The position numbers and the translations under genes are program-made. The notes beneath the pieces are model-generated. The model worked only from the letters and a program-made list of their open reading frames with translations, ran no database searches and was not told the origin of the DNA. Below are positions 1-5,079 of a DNA stretch of 5,079 nucleotides, in pieces. The stretch's first letter is position 1. Every line of letters begins with the position of its first letter. Source of the DNA: Acidobacteriota bacterium (GTDB lineage: Bacteria > Acidobacteriota > Vicinamibacteria > Vicinamibacterales > UBA823); contig DODG01000306.1 of NCBI GenBank assembly GCA_003509065.1, positions 1 through 5,079 on the forward strand, written 5' to 3'.

Positions 1-446
1 CCACCCGAAAAACCTTCATTGACCGGTCGATTTAGTAAAGACGAGTCCATCGCAAGTAACTCAAGTTTTTTTTGCGCCAGTTCCATGAATTCGATGGCGT
101 CAAGTTCAGATTCTCCACGATGTTTTCTAACCGCATTCAAGGCTGCCTTTATTAGATACGCATTGTTGACGCCAGAGATTTCAACAGGATACTGAAAAGC
201 TAAGAAGATACCTTCACGTGCTCGTTCTTCTGGTTCCAGGTCTAGAAGATCCTTACCTTGGTAGCGCACTTTTCCAGCCGTTACTTGAAAATCTGGTTTC
301 CCCGCTAACACGCCGGCAAGCGTACTCTTTCCCGAACCGTTGGGACCCATAATGGCGTGGACTTCGCCAGCACCAACTTGTAGGTCGATACCTTTTAGAA
401 TCTCTTTGTCGCCTACGCTGACCCGTAGACCGTTAATCTCCAACAT
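1..446 (-). CDS. sufC: SufC, Fe-S cluster assembly ATPase (partial, 3' end beyond window)
   Basis: SufC is the cytosolic ABC-type ATPase of the SUF system; it binds SufB and SufD and powers the scaffold that assembles Fe-S clusters. About 148 codons are visible of the roughly 250 usual for the family, so the C-terminal part lies beyond the left edge. Seen directly: Walker A GPNGSGKS at residues 34-41 with Lys40, a Q-loop in FLAFQYP with Gln85, the SufC-typical stretch PVEISGVNN after it, and the first residues of the ABC signature (NEGFSGG) at the edge. Walker B and the catalytic Glu/His are not in the window. The ATG start gives the family's usual N-terminus (MLEINGLRVSV) and follows an AAGGGA ribosome site by six bases. 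It lies 125 bp downstream of sufB on the same strand, an order typical of suf operons. Identification is very secure; intactness beyond the edge is unknown. Confidence 0.97.
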   Translation of the reverse strand, partial: MLEINGLRVSVGDKEILKGIDLQVGAGEVHAIMGPNGSGKSTLAGVLAGKPDFQVTAGKVRYQGKDLLDLEPEERAREGIFLAFQYPVEISGVNNAYLIKAALNAVRKHRGESELDAIEFMELAQKKLELLAMDSSLLNRPVNEGFSG

Positions 447-571
447 CGTATTTCCCTTCGTTCTTTGTCGTTACCTGATCACGAGTGATCAGAACTTACA
501 GAAAAGTTTTAGAGTAAGCGGCGCTTCGTGTTGGTTCTGCACCGATATGTCAATGAGTTGTGGGATGGCTA
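447..571 (-). promoter_or_regulatory. sufB-sufC intergenic spacer with sufC ribosome-binding site
   Basis: The 125-bp gap is long for two genes whose products form one complex. It contains the AAGGGA ribosome site just before sufC and the inverted repeat at 475-492. A perfect TTGACA hexamer sits at 548-553 on the minus strand, but no convincing -10 box follows at the right distance, so I do not call an internal promoter. I see no open reading frame of its own here. The gap may allow sufC expression to be adjusted relative to sufB, which is inference. Confidence 0.4.
475..492. repeat. Perfect inverted repeat, 8-bp arms, 2-bp centre
   Basis: The sequence CTGATCACGAGTGATCAG is a perfect dyad: CTGATCAC and GTGATCAG flank GA. 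It also contains two copies of the palindrome TGATCA with starts 10 bp (about one helical turn) apart, each with a GATC site. As RNA it could fold into a 7-bp stem with a 4-base loop. It ends 29 bases before the sufC start. No T-run follows in the direction of transcription, so it is not a standard intrinsic terminator. It could be a protein-binding site or an mRNA stability or processing hairpin; the sequence does not decide between these. Confidence 0.6.
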
Positions 572-2017
572 CTAACCAACACTACCTTCCAGAGTCACAC
601 CCAGCAATTTCTGTGCCTCGACGGCGAATTCCATAGGGAGTTCCCGAAAGACTTCCTTGCAGAATCCGTTGACAATCATGTTTACTGCGTCCTCTGTTGA
701 AAGGCCACGCTGGCGGCAATAAAAGATCTGATCTTCTCCAACCTTCGAAGTAGAGGCTTCATGTTCTACTTGCGAGGAAGTATTACGCACTTCGAGGTAA
801 GGAAATGTATGTGCACCACATTGATCGCCGATGAGTAACGAGTCGCACTGCGAGTAATTCCGTGCCTGTTTTGCACCCTTACCAATCCTTACCAATCCTC
901 GATAGGTGTTCTGACCATGTCCAGCTGAAATGCCCTTCGACACGATCGTGCTTCGGGTATTTCGACCTATATGAATCATTTTCGTGCCTGTGTCAGCCTG
1001 TTGCCAATTGTTAGTTACGGCGACTGAATAAAATTCCCCAATCGAGTTGTCACCCTGCAAAATACAGCCTGGATATTTCCAGGTGATTGCGGAGCCAGTC
1101 TCGACTTGAGTCCACGTAATCTTGGAATTTACTCCACGCGCTGCACCGCGCTTGGTCACAAAATTGTAAATTCCACCCTTGCCGTCTTTGTCGCCGGGAT
1201 ACCAATTTTGCACTGTCGAATACTTGACTGTAGCGTCGTCTAGCGCGACGAGCTCCACGACAGCAGCATGCAGTTGATTTTCGTCGCGCATCGGGGCTGT
1301 GCAACCTTCCAGATAGCTGACGGAGGCCCCTTCCTCAGCTACGATTAATGTGCGTTCGAATTGCCCCGTCGAAGCTGCATTGATCCGAAAGTAGGTCGAT
1401 AGCTCCATCGGACAGCGAACACCCTTTGGAATGTATGCAAAAGATCCGTCGCTGAATACGGCCGAATTCAGCGACGCGAAAAAATTATCTGAATAGGGGA
1501 CAACAGAACCCAAATAGGTTCGGACAAGATCGGGATGCTCACGAACAGCTTCTGAAAATGAGCAGAAAATGATACCCATTTCGGCAAGCTTTTCGCGAAA
1601 AGTTGTAGCGACCGAAACGCTATCGAACACTGCATCAACCGCGACACCAGAAAGCATTTTCTGTTCTTCGAGTGGGATGCCGAGCTTTTCAAAGGTGCTT
1701 CGAATTTCTGGGTCTACCTCGTCCATGCTTTTCAGTGTCGGTTTCTTTTTTGGTGCCGAATAGTAACTAATGGCTTGGTAATCGATTTTGCTATAGGTGA
1801 CATTTGGCCACTCCGGTTCTACCATTGTCGTCCACAGCCGATATGCCTTGAGCCGCCAGTCGAGTAGCCATTCCGGCTCACCTTTTTTGTGCGAGATCAG
1901 CCTAACGACATCCTCGTTGAGTCCTTTGGGAATAGTGTCGGAGTCGACATCAGTCACGAAACCGTACTTGTAGTCTTGGTTCGTAATTTTTTCGACGGTT
2001 TGCGCTGCTGTAGTCAT
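572..2017 (-). CDS. sufB: SufB, Fe-S cluster assembly scaffold protein
   Basis: SufB is the scaffold subunit of the SufBCD complex, on which sulfur and iron are joined into a nascent cluster; it is cytosolic. The 481-residue product is full length for the family (E. coli SufB is 495). Family hallmarks seen: N-terminal YKYGFVTDV and [13 protein letters not shown], the [18 protein letters not shown] block near 196-213, SYLEGCTAP with Cys239, [12 protein letters not shown] with Cys391, [18 protein letters not shown] with His419 and Glu420, and a C-terminal [12 protein letters not shown]. By position, Cys239, Cys391 and Glu420 appear to match E. coli Cys254, Cys405 and Glu434, which the literature links to sulfur transfer and cluster binding. 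The N-terminal Cys-rich motif of E. coli SufB is absent (YYSAPKKKP instead), as in many bacteria. The ATG start follows purine-rich GAGG by six bases and gives a normal N-terminus. It is the first gene of its operon and precedes sufC. No frameshift or missing core residue was seen. Confidence 0.98.
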   Translation of the reverse strand: MTTAAQTVEKITNQDYKYGFVTDVDSDTIPKGLNEDVVRLISHKKGEPEWLLDWRLKAYRLWTTMVEPEWPNVTYSKIDYQAISYYSAPKKKPTLKSMDEVDPEIRSTFEKLGIPLEEQKMLSGVAVDAVFDSVSVATTFREKLAEMGIIFCSFSEAVREHPDLVRTYLGSVVPYSDNFFASLNSAVFSDGSFAYIPKGVRCPMELSTYFRINAASTGQFERTLIVAEEGASVSYLEGCTAPMRDENQLHAAVVELVALDDATVKYSTVQNWYPGDKDGKGGIYNFVTKRGAARGVNSKITWTQVETGSAITWKYPGCILQGDNSIGEFYSVAVTNNWQQADTGTKMIHIGRNTRSTIVSKGISAGHGQNTYRGLVRIGKGAKQARNYSQCDSLLIGDQCGAHTFPYLEVRNTSSQVEHEASTSKVGEDQIFYCRQRGLSTEDAVNMIVNGFCKEVFRELPMEFAVEAQKLLGVTLEGSVG

Positions 2018-2131
2018 GGCCTGCCTCGGTCTCCTGCCTTTAGAGACTTAATCCAGAGATTTGGAGCTTTTTGCTCAAAATATTCGAAATATTAAGAATT
2101 CTTAACCCCGACCTTTTCGGTCGCACATTAC
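2018..2131 (-). promoter_or_regulatory. Inferred sufB mRNA leader with stem-loop and palindromes
   Basis: If transcription starts about seven bases after the predicted -10, near 2125, sufB has an untranslated leader of about 108 nt. It begins with a stem-loop (2109-2123; minus strand CGACC, loop GAAAA, GGTCG), runs through the AT-rich palindromes at 2079-2105, and ends with a purine-rich segment holding two copies of AGGCAGG (minus strand, 2033-2039 and 2020-2026). The nearer copy overlaps the ribosome-binding region. No known riboswitch class is recognisable. The transcription start is inferred. Confidence 0.4.
2079..2105. repeat. Two adjoining AT-rich palindromes upstream of sufB
   Basis: Positions 2092-2105 are a perfect 14-bp palindrome, TTAAGAATTCTTAA. 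Overlapping it by two bases, 2079-2093 is a 6-3-6 inverted repeat, AATATT-CGA-AATATT. Such dyads next to a suf promoter are the expected form of an operator. The first one loosely resembles the TTTAGAA...TTCTAAA dyad of iron-responsive Rrf2-type (RirA) sites, but the match is not close enough to name a regulator. The repeats themselves are certain; the regulatory role is inference. Confidence 0.5.
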
Positions 2132-2160
2132 TTTATATCATGCTCTCTAAATGGTTACAA
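2132..2160 (-). promoter_or_regulatory. Predicted sigma70-like promoter of sufBC
   Basis: On the minus strand a -35-like TTGTAA (2155-2160) is followed after exactly 17 bp by TATAAA (2132-2137), preceded by TG plus one base, giving an extended -10 (TGATATAAA). The -10 matches consensus at five of six positions and the -35 at four of six. It lies between the symporter terminator and sufB, where an operon promoter is expected. The organism's sigma-factor preferences are unknown, so this remains a prediction. Confidence 0.5.
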
Positions 2161-2200
2161 ATAACTGTTTCCATTGAGGATGTCAGTTCATGGCCGGTGC

Positions 2201-2220
2201 AAAAAGCGTCAGTTTGACGC
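2201..2220 (-). terminator. Intrinsic terminator overlapping the end of the symporter gene
   Basis: Reading the minus strand, GCGTCA (2220-2215), loop AAC, and TGACGC (2211-2206) form a perfect 6-bp GC-containing stem, followed directly by TTTTT (2205-2201). This is a standard Rho-independent terminator shape. The stem covers the last sense codons of the symporter, and its 3' arm contains the TGA stop. It has a T-run only in the minus direction. It should end the symporter transcript before the sufB promoter. Confidence 0.75.
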
Positions 2221-3909
2221 CGGCTCTTGAGAAGGCTGCACCACGCTGATTGCGATGCCAACAAAAAACACCGCGAAAGCACCTACGACATTAAGCCATA
2301 AGAAGGATATTTCCGAGGTTAGCGCGACGACTGTTACGGAAATCATACCGCCAATTAACCCCCAAAAAGCGCCTCTTGCGGTCGCCCAGCGAACAAGAAT
2401 TGCCAACATAAAGACACCTAATAAAGAACCATAAAAGAACGATCCAAATCGGTTAACGACTTCGATAAGGGTGCCTAAATTTACTGCGTACATGGCGATA
2501 ATGGATGCGGTCAAACCCCAGAAGCCAGTCGTCATCTTCGAGATCCTCATATAGTGCTCATCAGAGGCTTCCCGTCGAAAGTGCCGGCGATAGAAGTCGA
2601 TCACGGTTGCAGTTGAGAGTGAATTTAGTTCAGCAGCAATACTTGACATGGCGGCTGCCAGAATCGCGGCAATAATTAATCCCACCACACCAATGGGAAG
2701 CTGTGTTGTTACAAAGGTGGGAAATACGTAATTCACATCCGAATAAGAACGGTCGCCGGTCACTTCAATGACGAGTGCTTTTGCATCGTCGCGGATGTGA
2801 CCAAGTTCTAAGTCGCGCTTTTGAAATAACGCATCGGCAGCCTCTATACCAGTCGCGTCTGGCATTCGTCGTGCGGCTGCAGCGGCACGTGCAGCTTCAC
2901 GTCGATCGTTGAATGCCTGTAAAAAATTACTATTCAGTTCTTCGTACTCCGCCATGCGAGGACTTGAGCGCATTTGTTGGTCGTGGACGGTGTTGAACAA
3001 CATGGGTGGAGCGTTGAACAGGTAAAAAGTGAATACTAGGACGCCGGTAAGCAGAATCAGCGTCTGAAGTGGAATTTTCGCGAAGGCGCTCATCATTAAT
3101 GAATGCCTGCCTGCTGTGACTGAACGGGCTGTTAGATAACGTTGGACCTGGCTCTGGTCACAGCCAAAGTAGCCCAGCATAAGAAATAAACCACCAATCA
3201 TGCCTGACCAGACGGTGTAGGTTTCGTTTAAGTCGAATGTAAAATCAAGCGTCAAGAGGCGACCCGTAGTGCCTGCGACGTGCAAGGCCTCGCCAACACC
3301 TATCTCGTCCGGCAAGCCCATAACAAGGCCGACGATTGCGGCTGCTAAGCCAGCGACTATGACCACCATCTGCTTAACGTCAGTCCAAGTTACTGCTTGT
3401 ACGCCCCCAAACATTGTGTAAATCGTTGTTGGCACACCGATCGCAAGAATGGTAATGGTCAGATTTAGATTGAGAATGATGGATAAAATGACTGCCGGAG
3501 CCGCAATCACAACTCCAGCTTGCAGGCCTCGTGAGAGCAGAAACAGTAAACTTGCGAGCGTGCGAGTGCGGACGTCGAATCGACGCTCCAGATATTCGTA
3601 AGCGGTATAGACGTTAGCGCGATAGAAGAATGGCACCAGCGTCATCGATAGAATAATCATGGCGACTGGTAGGCCGAAGTAGAACTGCACGAACCGCATA
3701 CCGTCGGTGTAGCCTTGTCCGGTGGTTCCAACCAGAGTGATGGCGCTCATTTGCGTGGCCATTACGGTTAGCCCCACGGCCCACCAAGGTAAAGACCGAT
3801 TGGCGAGGAAATATCCTCTAACGGCGTTGAGACCTTTGGAACGTTTCAGTCCGTCGGAGACGATCCATATGAGGTAGATCGTTATAATAAGCCAATCAAT
3901 GAAGTGCAT
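2209..3909 (-). CDS. Sodium:solute symporter (SSS/SLC5 family), substrate unknown
   Basis: This 566-residue integral inner-membrane protein should couple uptake of a small solute to Na+ entry, with about 13 transmembrane helices. Family landmarks seen: unwound first core helix region [20 protein letters not shown] (42-61) then [18 protein letters not shown] (101-111); [14 protein letters not shown] (167-180); [16 protein letters not shown] (249-264); and the Na2-site helix [22 protein letters not shown] (419-440) with Ser422 and Ser423. Against vSGLT, the sugar-binding Gln69 position reads Thr58 and the Asn260 position reads Asp251, so a sugar like galactose is not indicated. A hydrophilic, Ala/Arg/Glu-rich segment of about 85 residues (305-392) sits between hydrophobic blocks where vSGLT has a shorter loop; part looks strongly helical ([10 protein letters not shown]). 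The ATG start has only a weak upstream GGA but gives a complete first helix. It lies 22 bp after the small membrane protein gene, suggesting co-transcription. The family is secure; the substrate is not. Confidence 0.93.
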   Translation of the reverse strand: MHFIDWLIITIYLIWIVSDGLKRSKGLNAVRGYFLANRSLPWWAVGLTVMATQMSAITLVGTTGQGYTDGMRFVQFYFGLPVAMIILSMTLVPFFYRANVYTAYEYLERRFDVRTRTLASLLFLLSRGLQAGVVIAAPAVILSIILNLNLTITILAIGVPTTIYTMFGGVQAVTWTDVKQMVVIVAGLAAAIVGLVMGLPDEIGVGEALHVAGTTGRLLTLDFTFDLNETYTVWSGMIGGLFLMLGYFGCDQSQVQRYLTARSVTAGRHSLMMSAFAKIPLQTLILLTGVLVFTFYLFNAPPMLFNTVHDQQMRSSPRMAEYEELNSNFLQAFNDRREAARAAAAARRMPDATGIEAADALFQKRDLELGHIRDDAKALVIEVTGDRSYSDVNYVFPTFVTTQLPIGVVGLIIAAILAAAMSSIAAELNSLSTATVIDFYRRHFRREASDEHYMRISKMTTGFWGLTASIIAMYAVNLGTLIEVVNRFGSFFYGSLLGVFMLAILVRWATARGAFWGLIGGMISVTVVALTSEISFLWLNVVGAFAVFFVGIAISVVQPSQEPASN

Positions 3910-3931
3910 GTGCAGTTCCGAAAGCTGGAGA

Positions 3932-4108
3932 TCAGGCGCTAAAATAACGACTCAAGAACCAGAGACCAACTAGGACGATCATTTCCAACATCAAAACCGC
4001 CAAGTAGATTCGCCCCATTGGGGAGTCGTCGGTTTCGTTGTTACTAAGAATCACTGTTGGAGTGGTTCCGGTGTGTCCATCCATTTCTTGAGTCGGAGTG
4101 TGGTTCAT
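3932..4108 (-). CDS. Small single-pass membrane protein next to symporter, hypothetical
   Basis: I do not recognise this protein. From the ATG it has 58 residues: a polar N-terminal half rich in Thr, Asn, Asp and His ([12 protein letters not shown] onward), then one strong hydrophobic helix ([19 protein letters not shown]) and a short RYFSA tail. The positive residue near the C-terminus and acidic N-terminal half suggest the N-terminus may face outside, which is weak inference. The ATG has GGAG nine bases upstream. A TTG at 4123, in frame, would add five residues (MEQPS) and has AAGGAG ten bases upstream, so the start is uncertain. It ends 22 bp before the symporter on the same strand. Several SSS transporters have a small membrane protein encoded just upstream (YjcH with ActP, YhdT with PanF, DUF4212 proteins), but those have two or more helices and no similarity is evident here. 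It may be a symporter accessory subunit, or a spurious frame. Confidence 0.55.
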   Translation of the reverse strand: MNHTPTQEMDGHTGTTPTVILSNNETDDSPMGRIYLAVLMLEMIVLVGLWFLSRYFSA

Positions 4109-4207
4109 AGATGGTTGCTCCAATTACCTCATGCTCCTTCAACCGCGACTGACACATGAGCAGTATACCCCTGCAGGTTCGGCGCGGATTCGTCAACCCC
4201 ACGAAAT

Positions 4208-4227
4208 ATTATCTCGTTCAACGATAT
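4208..4227. promoter_or_regulatory. Near-perfect dyad and -10-like box in divergent intergenic region
   Basis: Between the two divergent genes, TCGTT-C-AACGA (4214-4224) is a perfect 5-1-5 inverted repeat. Allowing one mismatch it extends to 17 bp, 4211-4227. On the minus strand a GATAAT box (4208-4213) overlaps its edge and could be a -10 for the small-protein and symporter unit, but the best -35 (around TTTAAG, about 19 bp upstream) is poor. No good promoter was found for the plus-strand gene. An operator here could serve either direction. Low confidence. Confidence 0.25.
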
Positions 4228-4276
4228 CTATCCTTAAAGACACCATTTGCACACAATGGGGCATAGGATAAATGCC

Positions 4277-4987
4277 ATGATCGCAAGTGTATTTCCAAAC
4301 GCACGCTTGTCCTGGGCCAAGATGGCTCTCAGTGTTGTGGCATTAGGGATGTTGGTCATCATCGGAAGAGAATTCGGTGATTACCTGCTGCGTTTTCTGC
4401 TGTGGATCGACACCCTGGGAGTCTGGGCCCCCGTTACCTTTGTCTTGGTCTACGTTGCGGCTACGCTTACGTTTGTACCTGGCTCACTGCTGACCATGAC
4501 GGCTGGTGCGTTATTCGGGCTGGTTGAAGGCGCTTTCTACACGTTCGTAGGAGCAACGATCGGGTCAGCCCTTGCCTTTGTCATTGCACGCTATCTCGCA
4601 CGAGACGCAATTCAGCGGCGCCTAGTTCGCTATCCAAAATTTGCTGCAATCGACCAAGCGGTGGGTCTTGAAGGTTTTAAGATTGTCCTTCTGCTCCGCT
4701 TGTCGCCCGTGTTTCCGTTCAACTTTCTCAACTACGCTCTAGGACTGACGACCGTCACCTTTCGTGCCTACATGCTGGGCGCTATCGGGATGTTGCCGGC
4801 CTCGGTGGTTTATGCCTATTACGGGATGCTTGCAGGCGATGTTATTACCTTGGCAGGTGGTGTTCCGAGCAACTCAGGGGTTAGCTACTACGTTACAATG
4901 ATCCTCGGCTTGGTTGCGACTGTGCTGGTGACAATGGTCATAATACAAGCTGCAAGACGGGCGCTGCGAAACACCATGACTTCTTGA
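4277..4987 (+). CDS. TVP38/TMEM64 family (VTT domain, DedA-like) membrane protein
   Basis: This is a polytopic inner-membrane protein of the VTT/SNARE-associated superfamily that includes DedA, TMEM64 and TMEM41B. Relatives are linked to lipid scrambling, membrane homeostasis or proton-dependent transport; the exact role of this bacterial branch is not settled. From the chosen start it has 236 residues. Seen: an N-terminal helix (16-30), then the VTT core with FVPGSLLTMTAGALFG (66-81), GATIGSALAFVIARYLARD (92-110), IDQAVGLEGFKIVLLLRLSP (125-144), the hallmark PVFPFNFLNYALGLT (144-158), and GMLPASVVYAYYG (171-183), and a C-terminal helix (about 203-224) ending in a basic tail. I chose ATG 4277 because AGGA lies eight bases upstream; in-frame ATG 4256 and TTG 4247 lack a good ribosome site. 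It is alone on the plus strand, divergent from the symporter unit, so no functional link follows from position. Confidence 0.92.
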   Translation: MIASVFPNARLSWAKMALSVVALGMLVIIGREFGDYLLRFLLWIDTLGVWAPVTFVLVYVAATLTFVPGSLLTMTAGALFGLVEGAFYTFVGATIGSALAFVIARYLARDAIQRRLVRYPKFAAIDQAVGLEGFKIVLLLRLSPVFPFNFLNYALGLTTVTFRAYMLGAIGMLPASVVYAYYGMLAGDVITLAGGVPSNSGVSYYVTMILGLVATVLVTMVIIQAARRALRNTMTS

Positions 4988-5036
4988 GTAAGCCGCGTGA
5001 TTCGGAACATAAGGATGTCGGCCCGCACTAATTCCT

Positions 5037-5052
5037 AGCCCCGCTGGGCTTT
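5037..5052 (+). terminator. Possible weak terminator after the VTT gene
   Basis: AGCCC (5037-5041) and GGGCT (5046-5050) form a GC-rich 5-bp stem with a CGCT loop, followed only by TT before TTAGGG disrupts the T-run. It starts 49 bases after the VTT stop codon. AGGGCCCT, itself a palindrome, follows at 5053-5060, so other folds are possible. The short T-run makes this a weak candidate. Confidence 0.3.
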
Positions 5053-5079
5053 AGGGCCCTCAAAGGCTTGCACGCACGC

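Noticed and set aside
548..553. Perfect TTGACA (minus strand) as an internal sufC promoter
   Set aside because: No acceptable -10 hexamer lies 16-18 bp downstream; the bases there read about CACGAA.
340..636. Plus-strand 98-codon open frame over the sufC start and sufB end
   Set aside because: It overlaps two secure genes on the opposite strand, has no recognisable family features and no convincing ribosome site; it is a shadow frame.
879..898. Tandem 10-bp direct repeat TTACCAATCC x2 inside sufB
   Set aside because: The repeat unit is not a multiple of three, yet the protein ([16 protein letters not shown]) has the normal family length here, so it is not a recent duplication; probably a chance match read in two frames.
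1050..1304. Other-frame minus-strand frame inside sufB
   Set aside because: It lies wholly inside the highly conserved sufB coding region and its product is Arg/Ser-rich with no domain; it is a shadow frame. The frames at 1468-1692, 1569-1763 and 1889-2095 were rejected for the same reasons.
4162..4193. TTGACG plus TATACT as the promoter of the small-protein and symporter unit
   Set aside because: The spacer is about 23 bp, too long for a sigma70 promoter, and there is no extended -10.
4247..4276. Longer start (TTG 4247 or ATG 4256) for the VTT protein
   Set aside because: Neither has a good ribosome site, whereas ATG 4277 has AGGA at eight bases; the extra ten residues add no recognisable feature.

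Overview
This window looks like ordinary chromosomal DNA from a bacterium, most likely an uncultured or environmental Gram-negative lineage. The base composition is balanced by eye and the genes are tightly packed. I see no mobile element, RNA gene or CRISPR array. The protein families do not fix the phylum. Proteobacteria, Acidobacteriota and similar groups all carry this SufB type, this symporter type and this VTT-domain protein.

Layout, left to right. Positions 1-2017 (minus strand) hold the start of a SUF iron-sulfur cluster assembly operon, sufB followed by sufC. sufC runs off the left edge, so any sufD, sufS or later suf genes would lie beyond position 1. The 125-bp gap between sufB and sufC holds a perfect 8-2-8 inverted repeat. 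The region 2018-2208 upstream of sufB holds a good sigma70-like promoter with an extended -10. The inferred leader of about 108 nt begins with a small stem-loop and contains two adjoining AT-rich palindromes.

Positions 2209-4108 (minus strand) form a second transcription unit: a small single-pass membrane protein followed 22 bp later by a sodium:solute symporter (SSS family). It ends in a clear intrinsic terminator whose stem overlaps the symporter's last codons and stop. Terminator and promoter together indicate that the symporter unit and the suf operon are transcribed separately. A divergent intergenic region follows, with a near-perfect dyad, and then a plus-strand gene for a TVP38/TMEM64 (VTT, DedA-like) membrane protein at 4277-4987, with a weak terminator-like hairpin downstream.

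The SufB and SufC proteins should act together as part of the SufBCD scaffold that builds Fe-S clusters. The symporter and its small neighbour may form one transport unit, but the substrate cannot be read from the sequence. I found no strong evidence for a new system. The points most worth a second look are the small protein beside the symporter, the palindromes in the sufB leader, the sufB-sufC inverted repeat and the terminator built into the end of the symporter gene.
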